64,000 bases of DNA from Cyrtodaria siliqua (GCA_037043455.1 JAWPHD010008234.1:53714-117713), one strand, 5' to 3'. Numbered from the stretch's first letter, positions 21,733 through 34,054 are shown. Notes: a model not told the origin generated them from the sequence alone. Translations and numbers: made by a program.

Positions 21733-21747
21733 TGTGGTCACGCTTTA
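21621..21747 (-). CDS. Alpha-spectrin first coding exon
   Basis: Coding starts at the ATG at 21732-21730 and gives 37 codons plus one nucleotide, ending at a CAG|GTAGGT donor. The peptide MTEVQPREIRILETAED followed by ...RREEVLSRYGAFRQAIS is the N-terminal partial repeat that completes a triple helix with beta-spectrin. A GTG lies upstream in frame but the ATG matches family starts. The acceptor TTTTCAG|TAAAGCG places 15 nt of 5'UTR in this exon. Confidence 0.93.
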
Positions 21748-21984
21748 CTGAAAATATGCAGTATATGCAACATTAGTCACCGAGCCAACAATGTCATAGT
21801 CAAGCTTTATTGAAACACAAACAAGTATCCACTTATTTCCACTGGGAGCTTGACTTGTGAGGAAGTGCATACAATACTGGTTCTACCCAGAAAAAAATGA
21901 GTGGTCTGCCTCCACCACTAAAAATCGACCATCGTATTAGCCGAAAATGGGCTGAAAATGACAAACACTATTCCAACCAACTAA

Positions 21985-22315
21985 GGCCAAAAAAAAAAAA
22001 TAGGTGTGTTTCCTATTGTATGCTCTAAAAAATTAGGGTCGGTAGGTAGGTAGGCATTTCTTTTCTTTTTTTTTTAACTTTTTTCTTTTGGAGCAAGATA
22101 TTGTGAGATTCTACATGTATTTATCTCATAAACCCGATACAAGTTGATGATACAACTGAAAGTTTCTCTGTGATGTCAGTTTACCTCTATATATTGTGAT
22201 AAATCATTGTTCAGAACAAAATTTTTTTTTTTATTTTTTTTTATTTTTTCATAAAAAGTTTTAGCCCCTTAAAAATAGGGTCGGTCAGGCCACCGGAAAC
22301 ACAGGTAATTTTTTT
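21985..22315. mobile_element. Possible small TIR element
   Basis: AGGTGTGTTTCC near the left and GGAAACACAGGT near the right are inverted, and 'TAGGGTCGGT' occurs inside each end. The interior is A/T homopolymers. Target duplication was not readable. Confidence 0.35.
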
Positions 22316-23445
22316 TTTTGCCTAACCACTTATTCATCTTACTTTGATTATCAAACAACTTCAGCTCAGTGTTGAAGATGGCAGACATTTGTAATTGCAT
22401 GTATGTAATTGTGGGGGTTAAGCATAGGATTAACTGCCATACAACATCCGGTGTGGTGTCGAAGCTCGGTTACACTGGTGAGATATTCCTAACCCAATCC
22501 GACATTGGTGGAAACTAAGAAGTCAAAATTGGTATGATATCCTACAAGTCAAAACTGATCTGAAGTCCTACAAACAGCATATACTCAAAAACACTTCGAT
22601 AAAATCGTCAAATTAGCTATTGTCAATGATATAACAACAATATAGTATTATGTAATACATCTTCTATAGCCAATGATATACATACATGTAGTTTGCAAAA
22701 AAAACAAGATGGCTGCCAACATATCCTGAGAAATACTGCGAATCAAGGAAAACATGCATTAATGGAAGATGAACATAATTATATAAACAATCACATATTT
22801 AGCATGTATTACTACCTGCTCAAAACAATGAATAACAGACTAATGAAAATTAATCATAAAATCCAACAATATCCCACAAAACCACCAGCATCCAGAGTTC
22901 TATGACCCAGCACAAACTTTCCAAAAAATCAATATGGCTGCTCCTATAATCAGTTGGAGTTGTTACTCATACAGAGTATTGATCACTGCATGCATCAGTA
23001 ATCATTACACAGTGGCTACACATTCCTGGGCAGATAGGAGCCAACTCACACAACGTTTATTTATGAGTCTCGCATGCGGTTTACAAGTGCAATATATGAT
23101 TTCATATCACTCAGGTTCAGATTCAAATGTGGGCCAAAAGTAGATACCAATCATCCTTTCTTTAAGCAAGAGCACGGCCTTGCGGGGGCATATATGCCCA
23201 TTGTTGGCGAGGTTAAGTTTCAGGTTAATTTTTTTTCCAAATGGAAATAATTAAAAAATATAGATCAGTGTTATGGCACTTTTTTTAGATGCATCAGTCT
23301 ATTAGATCATGTTGAAGATGTGTACAAAGTTACATTGTTGTACACCTAATAATTTGGAATTTATTAGCCACAACAGGGCAGGAAATTTGTTGCTGAATTA
23401 CTGGTCCTACATAATATTTAAATGGTCAAAGTGATCAATTTTTAA

Positions 23446-24010
23446 TTGAATGTGATTTAACGGCTCATCAACACGGTAAAGGTTATTAAGAGCCGTCCCA
23501 GAGAGAGGGGAAGGATACATAGGAATCCAGGAACCGTGTCCTACTCTTATTATCGAATAGATTCTTGTGGTTCTTTAACGTGCTCGGAGGATAGACCGAT
23601 ACACGGGACTGCCCGGTTTACGTCTCCATCCGACTGACGAGGCTAAGGGAAAGTGTCTTGGCCAAAAACACACGGACGAAGCTCACTGAATTTCTACTCA
23701 TCCCAGAGAGAGAGGAAGGATACACAGGAATCCAGGAACCGTGTCCTACTCTTATTATCGAATAGATTCTTAGGGTTCTTTAACGTGCTCGGAGGATAGA
23801 CCGATACACGGGACTGCCCGGTTTACGTCTCCATCCGACTGACGAGGCTAAGGGAAAGTGTCTTGGCCAAGAACACACGGACGAAGCTCACTGAATTTCT
23901 ACTCATCCTACACCAGTAAGCACTCATCATGGTGAGCGGGCGAGTGGAATTTTCGTGCCCTGCACAATTACTTGTAAAAGGCACGATTAAGATCCAGGTT
24001 AAACCTTTTG
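23446..24010. mobile_element. SINE-like repeat with internal 205-bp tandem duplication
   Basis: The head 'TTTAACGGCTCATCAACACG' is followed by a segment (CCCAGAGAGAG... ACCGATACACGGGACTGCCC ... ATTTCTACTCATCC) present twice, starting at 23497 and 23702. A diverged single copy is at 32085-32400. Interspersed repeat; the ORF across it is not a gene. Confidence 0.65.
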
Positions 24011-24532
24011 TCAAAGGGGAATTTAAAATATGAACATGAGAGTTATTGACCTTTTAAATATCCGATGTATTTATTGGATCACAAAGTTTCACTGTGGTAG
24101 ACTTTATATTTTACAGTTATTGCGGATCTGAGAACCAGAAAGTTATAACACTCGGGTCAAGGTCACCTCCAGCACACACTATAATCAATAAGACCTCTCT
24201 CTCCATGAAATGAGAAAATTGCTGAACTGACAGAACTTTATCAGAGAGAAAACATCCATCACTGCACTATAGCAACACATTACATGTAGTGAAAACCAAT
24301 TCAAAGGAGTGAATAACAAGATATAATGTACTCACTATCTGTAAAGGCATGTCTGGAATGTTGAAAATCGCCCAAGTTTACAGACACAACTGCCAGTTTT
24401 ATCACTCAGTAATAACAAATTGTTAATATCTTATGGAAGTTCAAGCCAAGTTAATTCAGACATTTATTTATAGTTTTTTAATGTTTATCGACAAATAATG
24501 TGTATTGTTAAAGACTCATCAAAAATTATTTG

Positions 24533-25855
24533 GGATGTTTAATGGCTCATCAACACACTATTTGGGGTGTGTTTAATGGCTCATCTTAATGGCTCATCAA
24601 CACACTATTATGGCTCATCTTAATTGCTCATCAACACACTATTTGGGGTGTCTTTAATGGCTCATCTTAATGGCTCATCAACACACTATTTGGAATGTTT
24701 AATGGCTCATCAACACACTATTTGGGGGGTGTTTAATGGCTCATCTTAATGGCTCATCAACACACTATTATGGCTCATCATAATAGCTCATCAACACACT
24801 ATTTGGGGTGTATTTAATGGCTCATCTTAATGGCTCATCAACACACTATTATGGCTCATCTTAATGGCTCATCAACACACTATTTGGAATGTTTTATGGC
24901 TCATCAACACACTATTTGGGATGTTTAATGGCTCATCAACACACTATTTGGGGTGTGTTTAATGGCTCATCTTAATGGATCATCAACACACTATTATGGC
25001 TCATCTTAATGGCTCATCAACACACTATTTAGGGTGTGTTTAATGGCTCATCTTAATGGCTCATCAACACACTATTTGGAATGTTTAATGGCTCATCAAC
25101 ACACTATTTCATCAACACACTATTTGGGATGCTGAATGGCTCATCAACACACTATTTGCGGTGTGTTTAATGGCTCATCTTAATGGCTCATCAACACACT
25201 ATTTGGAATGTTTAATGGCTAATCAAAACACTATTTGGGATGCTGAATGGCTCATCAACACACTATTTGGGGTGTGTTTAATGGCTCATCTTAATGGCTC
25301 ATCAACACACTATTTGGAATGTTTAATGGCTCATCAACACACTATTTGGGATGTGTTTAATGGCTCATCAACACATCGTTTGTGATGTTTAATGGCTCAT
25401 CAATACGCCATTTTGGATGTTTACTGGCTCATCAACACACTGTTTGGGGGTGTTTAATGGCTCATCAACACATTATTTGGGGTGTTTAATGGCTCATCAA
25501 TACACTATTTGGGATGTTTAATGGCCAACACATTGTTTGGGGTGTTTAATGGCTCATCACACACTATTTGGGATGTTAAATGGCTCATCAACACATGTCT
25601 GGGGTGTTTAATGACACAATGTTTAGGCATTTAATGGCTTGATACACTATTTGGGGTGTTTAATGGCATACCAACACATTGTTTGGGTTTTTTAATGGCT
25701 CATCACACTATTTGGGGTGTCTGATGGCTCATCAACACATTTTTGAAGTTGTTTAATGGCTCATCAACACATTGTTTGGAGTGTTTAATGGCTCATCAAC
25801 ATGCTTAAGTTGTTTAATGGGGGGGGGGGGGGGGGGGGGGGGGGGGGTAATGGCT
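24533..25855. repeat. ~32-bp minisatellite derived from a SINE head
   Basis: Dozens of units of TTTAATGGCTCATCAACACA plus CTATTTGGGGTG, with shorter variants such as 'TTAATGGCTCATC'. The first half matches the head of the SINE-like repeat at 23446 and the one at 26547. A lone extra unit is at 26822-26847. Confidence 0.9.
25819..25847 (+). repeat. Poly-G tract
   Basis: 29 consecutive G inside the end of the minisatellite. Such tracts often have uncertain length in assemblies. Confidence 0.9.
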
Positions 25856-26087
25856 TGATCAACACACTATTTAAAATATGGCTATCCAACACCCTTTTGG
25901 GTTATTTGAGTGCACCCTTTTCTAAAGTGTCCTCGCAGAAATTATATCATTTTGCCAACTTGTTTAATAAATTCAGAGCCTCGCATTATATCATTTTGGC
26001 CAACTCGTTTAAAAAATTCAATAATGAACGAGTACTCATGTAAGATCCTCTGTGCATGGCATATTTAGTGATTGTTTTTTTTTGGTG

Positions 26088-26172
26088 TTTTACGTCATTT
26101 TCAACACATGCATGAAAGCAGACCACCCTCTTTACCTGGGTAAAACTAGTACTGTACACATCCCGCCATCCT
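26088..26172. repeat. Dispersed repeat copy (pair with 4886-5030)
   Basis: 'TTTTACGTCATTTTCAACAC', 'CCTGGGTAAAACTAG' and 'CCCGCCATCCTTA' match the copy at 4886, with an internal deletion of about 50 bp. Confidence 0.55.
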
Positions 26173-26372
26173 TATTAGTGAATACAGATATACAGTGAAA
26201 ACAGATATTTAGTGAATACTGGTATCTAGTGAATACAGATATCGAGTGCATATTTAGTGACTACAGATATCTAGTGAAAACACATATCAAGTGCATATTT
26301 AGTGAATACAGATGTCTAGTGGATACAGATATTTATTGAATATATTTAGTGAATGCAGATATCGAGTGAATA
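26172..26372. repeat. Degenerate ~19-bp tandem repeat
   Basis: Repeats of 'GAATACAGATATCTAGT' and 'GTGCATATTTAGT' with substitutions, ending beside a possible exon. Confidence 0.75.
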
Positions 26373-26377
26373 CTCAC

Positions 26378-26510
26378 AGCTAGTCTGTACAGACAGTAGG
26401 TACAGAATCAGGCAGTACAGTCCATAGTAAAGTGTATATACACAAACCAAGATGGCAATCGCCACCAGAAACAAGTCAGGATGTTGCTCAAGAAACGGAC
26501 ATTTGTTCAT
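26378..26510 (-). CDS. Possible first coding exon of an unidentified membrane protein
   Basis: From ATG 26510 the minus strand reads MNKCPFLEQHPDLFLVAIAI and continues LVCVYTLYYGLYCLILYLLSVQTS, then meets a strong donor GT|GAGTATT (exon end 26378, phase 1). The central stretch of about 27 hydrophobic residues would be a membrane anchor. I do not recognise the family, and no partner exon is seen. The reading frame is open upstream of the ATG until a SINE inserted just 5' of it. It lies upstream of the first spectrin coding exon on the same strand. This may be chance. Confidence 0.25.
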
Positions 26511-26535
26511 CAGGCAGAAGTCCACTTTTGTATGA

Positions 26536-26786
26536 ATTGAATTGAATTGGGTTTTAAGGCGCATCAACACAAGAAAGGTTATATGGCGCCTAACAGGAAT
26601 GAACATGCCAGGCTCATCCTCCATGTACATCGAGACAAAATATGGAGCATGGGCCTAGAACCTTCTCACCTGCAGAGTTGCTGCAAATTCTATTGTAGAC
26701 ACTCAATTTACGCTGGACCCACGTTTATTTTTTTCTGCCACTGCTCTAGTGATTTGAGCGAGATGGCACCTGAAACAATGCAGGGG
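26536..26786 (-). mobile_element. SINE with 12-bp target duplication
   Basis: ACTTTTGTATGA occurs at 26524-26535 and 26787-26798, directly flanking the element. The plus-strand head is ATTGAATTGAATTGGGTTTT AAGGCGCATCAACAC, which read on the minus strand is an AATTC-repeat tail, so the SINE is inserted in minus orientation. A clear target duplication makes a retroposed insertion likely. Confidence 0.75.
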
Positions 26787-27535
26787 ACTTTTGTATGATT
26801 ACAAGTGGTTTACAATAACTGGTGTTTAATGGCTCATCAACACATCAACTCAGATTAAATGGGATTATCGGTAATTTGCGAGAATTTCAAAAGTTCCAAC
26901 GACAATACATACAAATATAATACTCATGAGTTTTAAAAGTTACGAGTATTTGTAGTAAGCTGATGAGTAATGATACTCACAATTTAAAAAAAAAAGGATG
27001 AGTAAAATACTCAAAAACTCAGCTTATCTACAGCACTGCTTTAATCAACACATATTTGTTTTTACTTCAGTCACCTATTAAAATCCAAATCAACAGAAAA
27101 TGTAATTCCATCACAAAAAATAATAATAAAAAATTCACTAAAACAGCAATCACAATCTCAGTCCAACATTTAGATGTATATGTAGATGTATGTATATAGA
27201 AAGTTCCACAAATACCCAATTGCTTTATCTCTCAAAATATCAAAATTAACGTGGAAAATTCTGTTTACAAAATATCTTGGTTAATAATATTCAATGCTAA
27301 TCTGAGAACTATTTCATCGAGCACTCTTATAAATTACATGATTTCATCTGCTTTCATGAAACTCGGAGATTTTCTTCAAGAGAATTACATAACAATAGAC
27401 AGCGAGTCTCAGAAATCAATCGGCTCTACACGTATATACAGATAATGGATTCTTACAGATAGCCAGTCTTACAGAGATCCCTACTTAAATATTATTTTTT
27501 AATGCATTTATATTTGGGTTTAAAAGTGTACATTT

Positions 27536-27899
27536 CCAACCATTCCACTGATATCTACATTTCTCACCCTTTGAATGATATCTTTGTTTACCACCATTCC
27601 ACTGATATCTACATCTCCCACCATTCCACTGATATCTGCTTTTCCCACCATTCCACTGATATCTACATTTCCCGCCATTCCGCTGATATCTATATTTACC
27701 ACCATTTCACTGATATCTATATTTCCCACCATTCCACTGATATCTATATTTCCCACCATTCCACTTACATCTACATTTCCCACCATTCCACTGATATCTA
27801 CATTTCCCACCATTCCACTGATATCTACATTTCCCACCATTCCAGTGACATCTATATTTCCCACCATTCCAATGATATCTACATTTTAAAAACCATTCC
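27536..27899. repeat. 27-bp minisatellite
   Basis: About 13 units of TTCCCACCATTCCACTGATA plus TCTACAT. Because 27 is divisible by three, several frames stay open on both strands; these are not genes. Confidence 0.92.
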
Positions 27900-28448
27900 A
27901 TCTAGGTAAAATAATCAATGATGTGCACAAGGCAGCAATTAATGTTGAAGCATAAATTTCCATCATTCAGTCTTCGAAATAGTTTTTTTTAAGCACTTGC
28001 CCCTTCGGGCAGACAACATAGAATTTCGACTTGCCCGAATCCATTTTAACTTGCCCGAAAAAAAAAATCAATAAAAATGACTAAAAAACTTGGATTTCTT
28101 ATTGTATCTTTATTCTCTATATGAAAATAACAGAGAAAAAATGTTCTTGAAGAATTTTCTTTGTTTCGTTTACAGGGTCCGACAAATCTTTAAAATCTGT
28201 GGTAGCCCACTGGGCTGGGCTACCAGAAACTGAACTTGGTAGCCCGGCATGCGCGCGGCGGACTCCAGGCGACTCATTAACATTTTTCACATTGGTGAAC
28301 TGTTATTGAACATGTTTGTATGTAAATGGATTTTGAACAAGTTTGTATGTAAATGGATTTACTAATAAAATTATTTCTATAATATATGACTTTTGACTTT
28401 GTTGTTTTACCAATATAAAAATAAAACAAATTATCAATTTCCTTTTAA

Positions 28449-28960
28449 AGGGACACTGTCCGTAAGTAAGCAGATATTGAGCATAACCAAATAACTGGCT
28501 GACTTTTATTCAGTGAAATGTATACATGAAAACATGAGGATAGACCCTAAGAAGTATGTAGGAATACATTCGTGAGTTTGAAAAAAAAAAGTTTTAATTA
28601 TTATATGTAAATAAAGTGGGACCCACAATATTTACCTTTTCTGCGATTACGTGACTTCCATTAGCGCATTAGGTTTTCACCACAGTATGTATTGCGAAAG
28701 ATGTATAGCCCGCATAGCTCAGACGGGAGCGTGGTCGACCAATTTTACGCTCACGCACACTATTATTACGGCGAGTGTAATTTTAGTTTGGGCTGCGAGT
28801 TCAAACGCACAAAGCGGATTTACTTTTTTTTGTACCGGGATTGAATTACGTTAAACAATCTTGCTTTTAATTAGTAAATATTCAATAATGTTTAGTGTGT
28901 AGTGTTTGCGAACATAATTATTGTGTGTTTTATAAGCTAAAAGTTACGGACAGTGTCCCT
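28449..28960. mobile_element. TTAA-flanked MITE with tRNA-like segment (family 1, copy 1)
   Basis: The ends AGGGACACTGTCCGTAA and TTACGGACAGTGTCCCT form a 17-bp perfect inverted repeat, bounded by TTAA on both sides. Inside, GCCCGCATAGCTCAGACGGG plus AGCG looks like a tRNA acceptor/D arm (GCTC pairs with GAGC), and about 85 bp on GCTGCGAGTTCAAACGCA looks like a T arm/B box. Copy 2 is at 62280-62794. Confidence 0.8.
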
Positions 28961-28971
28961 TTAAGTAATTT

Positions 28972-29085
28972 AGAGGCATTTTATAAAGATCCAAAACTAG
29001 CTAGGCTTTAAGGGTTTAACTAAATTTTAAAAAGATTATTTTAAATCATGTGGGTGCTAAAGCAAAATTATTATAAAATGCCTCT
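28972..29085. repeat. Short fold-back (15-bp arms)
   Basis: AGAGGCATTTTATAA (28972-28986) and TTATAAAATGCCTCT (29071-29085) are perfect inverted arms around an 84-bp interior; perhaps a minimal MITE. Confidence 0.6.
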
Positions 29086-29720
29086 TAATCATTGAAATGA
29101 AATGGATAATGTTTTATTTTTTTTTGATGATAGTCATTTGTACTTAAAAGTCGTCATCAACGTGTAAAAAAAATCGACAATAAAATCTACAGTCCAGTTT
29201 ACATTTTTTCTTACATTTTTACGCTAGCGTTAATAAACAATAAAGTTGTGCTTTTATATACGAAATAAACAAGTGCTAATATACATAGGCTAACGTTGAT
29301 GACTACACGCGCAAACAAATGCATGTACATTGTACCAGGCAAATACTCAAAGGAACGGCCAGGTGATGTGATGACGTAGCGTGTACTGAGTTCATGAACT
29401 ACACATGTTTGTGTTACATGTACATAACACAAGCACGTTCAAAACATTTGTAAACGCGATGTTTTTAATATGGTGGTCAACACTAATTGATAAGCGTACG
29501 TGTTTTTTAATTATGAACAAACTTTTTGCATCAAAAATCAAATTAAGAAAGCGCGTGACATCTTGATAAAAATGTATTTACGATATCCCACAGAGTTCTT
29601 CTATTTATAGAAATTATGCAAAAAATATTTAAATTTTCCTTGGTTGTTGAGATATTCAAGTTCAAAGTTCACTTATAAACAACTTTTCCCGATATTTTTT
29701 GTTATTGTTTACCAGGGCCT

Positions 29721-30068
29721 TCAGTTCAGGAAACATAAATCCTTATAATGAGTATGGTGCCCCGATGCAGCTTTTTTAAAATAGCGCCGTTCAGGATTGT
29801 TATTCGCTTTTTGATTCTGTTGGATATAATTAGTGACGAAGTTTGGTAAAATATAACCGAGAATCCCCATAATCGCGATGGATACGAAAATTGCCGCGAT
29901 GAGTGGGAATTTTCGTAATCTGCGTGGTACCATCTGTATTATCATTTGATTTTTGACTTCTTTAATTGTCTTAGTCAATCGCCAGGTTTCTATTGCATGC
30001 AATTTGCAAACTAATTTGCACCTCAGGAAAAGGAGACACAATCTTCTCCCATAATGCCCCATGGCCAT
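29721..30068 (-). CDS. Possible exon of an unidentified type II membrane protein
   Basis: From ATG 30068 the minus strand stays open for 115 codons (MAMGHYGRRLC... MVPRRLRKFPLIAAIFVSIAI MGILGYIL ...). A basic stretch followed by about 21 hydrophobic residues after an internal Met resembles the signal-anchor of Golgi glycosyl- or sulfotransferases; that comparison is only an impression. Two CCAAT boxes on the plus strand (near 30069 and 30130) lie just upstream. It sits between the arms of the 27968-30539 element, so it could be a captured host exon. It ends with a stop and no catalytic domain follows. Confidence 0.25.
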   Translation of the reverse strand: MAMGHYGRRLCLLFLRCKLVCKLHAIETWRLTKTIKEVKNQMIIQMVPRRLRKFPLIAAIFVSIAIMGILGYILPNFVTNYIQQNQKANNNPERRYFKKAASGHHTHYKDLCFLN

Positions 30069-30539
30069 CCAATCAAATGTTTTCCAGTCATGTCCGAGTG
30101 AATAAATTATTGATGCAACATCGTTCTTATCCAATCAAAGTGTACCCTAGTATTAAAACAACTAACGAATATTAATGAGTTATGCATGTGTCAATCGATC
30201 TGGTCCGATCACCCGTGGTGTCTAAACACCTTGTTAATTGGTGTTATTATCGACGCGTGGTGGTGTAATCTTATCTAATTAGCTGGGAACACAGGATTTT
30301 ATGATATGGATTAGTGCTAAAATCGGATTTTTTGCCGGGCTACTTCAAAAGAAAATTTGCAGTAGCCCGCCGGACGCGAGATATTATTGATGTATTTTCG
30401 ATTTAAATTTCCGAATTTGATCATTTTCGACCATTTTTTTCACTTGCCCAATCGGGCAGACAGGTTATAATTCTAACTTGTCCGCCGGGATTTTTACTTG
30501 TCCCGGGCTTCGGGCAAGTGGGTTATTTCGAAGACTGAT

Positions 30540-31150
30540 ATTGATAGAAAGTGTGTCAAACCCGGGACCCTTGGACTACCAGCCAGCCAATGCTACATTG
30601 ATCTACCTGTTAAGATATCTATGATCCATGACATACATCCACAATGCTCTACCCAACGTGGGCCATAGACTTATAGCAGTACAAGGCCGAATCAACGTTA
30701 ACACCCAAGGCCACTACCACATCCATAGAACACAAGACTGTTAGATTTATATAGCTCACCAACACATTTTATACTGTAGGCAGCTCCCAGAGAAGCAGGG
30801 CAGAGGACTGACTCCAGTACTGTAACCAGCCAGTTTGCCTCCTTCCAACAGAAAAGCAGAGGAAATGAGAGACTTACTCCAGGACACAAGAATGTCTCAA
30901 ACCTTCAACCTTTCAAACAAGGCAAGCACTATACCGTATGTCACGTATTACAGTACATACAACACACGTTGTATGTTAAAGTCAGAATATGCTTATTGTT
31001 ATTAACCTTAAGAGATAATAGAGACTTTGTGTCAAGTATTTGTATATAATATTACCATCAAATTTGCATTAAATCCCTGGATGTACCCAGCGTTAATAGA
31101 AACAACCGACTAGAAACGTATGCTGACTTTTTAACTCTTGTGTTTACATA
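30540..31150. other. No feature recognised
   Basis: Intergenic or intronic sequence with no convincing exon, RNA or repeat on either strand. Confidence 0.5.
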
Positions 31151-31320
31151 AACATTACCTGTGCTATTTAAATAAACCAACTTGGTCTGCACACTTCCTG
31201 TGTTGTGCTTAGTGTCGGCGCAGTGTGTAGGGGATACAGCGTAATAAGTACACAAATATTTATATCGGCATAGTGTGTACAGTTTAATTTTATTCAGTTT
31301 ATTTGTTAGCCCAATTCTTT
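31150..31320. repeat. Dispersed repeat R1, uninterrupted copy
   Basis: 'ACATAAACATTACCTGTGCT' runs directly into 'ATTTAAATAAACCAACTTGG', whereas in the copy at 15610/20921 a TTAA MITE separates the two phrases. 'GCGCAGTGTGTAGGGGATAC' matches 20970. Confidence 0.65.
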
Positions 31321-32084
31321 AACCCTTTCACAGTCTAATACATTGCTTTATAACCAGCCTAGACACAGATCAACATGCAGGCTCATCATGATTTACACTG
31401 ATTTCCACTCAGTAAAAATGTTTTCCACAGCTCATAAAATAAATGTGGAATGTTTGATTTTGATTTTTAGCAGACAACATTTGAAATTTGACAGCGAAAG
31501 AGTTAAGTCGTCAGCTGTTTCAGTTTATGTGTTAATAAGCATATCCTGCCTATGTTTATATTCATGGTAATAAAGCACTATTCTATTCTATATTATAGAG
31601 AGTCATAAAAAAGAGTAACAAAAAACAACGGTATATACATACATACTTACAAATTTCACTACAATATTCCAGACTTAATGAAATTTCTACACAATATAAT
31701 ATCCAGAAAGCACAGAATACCAGAACAGGACCCCAGCCATGAAATGTTCCCGAATGTTGTTTATCTCTCTACAAATTCTGGCTCAGCTGCATACATACAA
31801 GCCTGACTCACATACCCAGCAGAGCATCATCTACCGTATTTACTCTTGTACTCTTTTTGATATGACACAAATCATAAATGTTCAAAAGTTAGAAGCCAGG
31901 CCAGTGTGTATTTATAAGATTGATAGTCCGGTCACTGCAATTACACTGGACTATTGTGATCATTATAATTTCACTAAATGAAGTGAGTAAGTTATATATA
32001 TACCAATTATATAAATACCTAATGTGTCCAGATGGCCTGTGAAGGGAATAAGAAGTCGGAATAATGTAGATTTGTGCAAACAAG

Positions 32085-32400
32085 CAGAAATGAATTGAAT
32101 TGTTGTCTAATGGCTCTACAACACAAGTGTTAAGGTTATTTTTTACTGCCCCAGAGATCCGAGAACCGTGACCTACTCTTACAATCAATCAGATTTCTGT
32201 ATGGTTTTATAACATGTTTGGAGAGTCGACGCCCAGTTAACATCCCCATCTGACAAATGAGGCTTTGGAAAATGTCTCGACTAATGACACAACCATAGTA
32301 ACCGAGTGGTGCCACTGAGGCTCATACCCGTGGTCCCATAGTAACCGAGTGGTGCCACTCAGGCTCATACCCGTGGTCTTCCCTATTCAAAGTTGAACAT
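32085..32400. mobile_element. Diverged SINE-like repeat
   Basis: 'TGAATTGAATTGTTGTCTAA TGGCTCTACAACAC', 'GAACCGTGACCTACTCTTAC' and 'CATCCCCATCTGACAAATGA' parallel the repeat at 23446-24010. A 48-bp phrase (ACCGAGTGGTGCCACT...) is duplicated near 32300 and 32345. Confidence 0.5.
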
Positions 32401-34050
32401 CCACTGGTCCACTGCAGCAAAATAACAAGTAGAATTTATACTTTACACTTGTGTACACAGTTTGGATGGTAGGCAGCATCATACAACTCTACAGTAAGTA
32501 TGGTAGGTAATACCACAGATGACTAGATAATGACTCCAGATTCACTCCAGCTGTGTTGTACTGGACTTCAGCTGTGGTCTGATTAACTGATTATTTATGT
32601 AGATTTCTTCTCATATGCAACAAAACAGAAACCAACACTGCAGTTGCTACATAATTTAATAAGCAAATCTACAAGAATAGAATCATCTAAATTTAATTTA
32701 TTTCCCTTATTATGTATATATATATCAAATAGGTAACACCCCAAGGAGCCCCCAGGCAAACCCTACAAGCATGACAAGAGCAAGTATTTGGCTATCAATT
32801 TAAAATCACTCTATGTACAGAATCCTTGAAATTCTCCCACATATTTCACAAAAATCTTGTCAAAGGAAAAAGCATGCATAGGAAAAAAATTCCAAGAAAT
32901 ATCAATTTAATTTTACAAGAAAGGTGTCACATGAGTACCATGTGTTGTTTGTTATGATGCATGTGCAATCCAGTTGCAATTTCAACCAGTTCATAATATA
33001 ATTGCAAAAAATAAATATTTACATGCAACTACTTCTTTTTAAATTTACAGGCTAAACTTATCTGGAAACCTTAGACGATTCTGGGGACATCCGACTTTTT
33101 TGGAAACTGTTACAAGCCAGCATCAAACAAGAAATGTAATCGGTGACAAATGCCCTGAAAATGTTGACTCATTTGACCTTTGGTTAACACTTGTTTTAAG
33201 GAAATCCTTTCTGTTCTTTCAAAGTTATGACTAGACATTGTTGTTTCGGACAAAATTGTTTTGGATGGAAGGACCGTTTGATATTATTGTTAAGTAGTGT
33301 TATCAGTTTCGGACATAACTGTTTTGGATGGAAGGACGATTGATATTATTGTTAAGTAGTGTTATCAGACCATTGAAATATTACCTAAATGGCACCAAAT
33401 ATTGCACCACATATTTGGAATTATTATTAAGCACTTTCAGGGACAAATAATTGATCAATACTAAAATATGAATATAAGAAATTCAAAAACATCATGATTC
33501 CCTTTCTACCAAGATGAGCCATTCGGAACAGCTTGACTAACCATATCTGACAATAATAAACCTACACAGTATTGTTCTAATTTTACTCAGATCATACCTT
33601 GGCACAGACCAGGATTGAGAACTTTGTGAATCAATACCACAATATCCAGCTGTGGCTCTGCATGTACACACAGTAACCATGACAACTGCCTTCATCATCA
33701 TGTTGTTATAGATACATATACCCTGAATAATCTATAGAGTTTACAGATAAGCCAGGAAATACATATTACTGCCACTGCTATGCTCTTATTGATATTGTGC
33801 AATCAGGGATTTGGACTCCCCTACTCAAGTTGATCTTTAATATAAAGGGTTTACATCAGGATATTCACGGGGATCTAGGGATCTGACTCGAAATTGACAA
33901 ATAATGGTATTTTCCCTTCTAAAGTGCCTAAACTTCATGAATGAGTCTAAAATACAAGGTAATTCCTTTTGTACAGTTGTATGTGCTACATTTAGGTTAT
34001 GCACCAAGTTCATTTAAACATTTTACCCCCAATTCCATTCCAAAACATTG
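32401..34050. other. No gene recognised
   Basis: AT-rich sequence with a local duplication near 33235-33365 ('GTTTTGGATGGAAGGAC', 'GATATTATTGTTAAGTAGTG' twice). No exon or RNA gene supported. Confidence 0.5.
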
Positions 34051-34054
34051 TTAA

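Larger units (their letters stand above)
27968..30539. mobile_element. Large element with long imperfect terminal inverted repeats
   Basis: The left end TCAGTCTTCGAAATA and right end TATTTCGAAGACTGA are inverted. Further in, CACTTGCCC/GGGCAAGTG and then a GGGCTACC...GTAGCCCGGCA block (28193-28250) versus its inverse (30336-30382) continue the symmetry over about 200-400 bp per arm. A TTAA MITE and a possible exon lie inside. No clean target duplication was found; superfamily unknown. Two nested elements are an alternative. Confidence 0.55.

Noticed and set aside
9937..25855. CRISPR-like arrays (about 30-bp units at 9937-10391 and 24533-25855)
   Set aside because: Units are contiguous with no unique spacers, the genome is a eukaryote, and each has a plausible seed.
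27502..27909. ORFs on both strands with S/T/H-rich repeats
   Set aside because: Explained by the 27-bp minisatellite.
28706..28810. Functional tRNA gene
   Set aside because: D-arm and T-arm resemblance only; no anticodon arm or matching acceptor 3' strand was found, and the same text recurs in another MITE copy.
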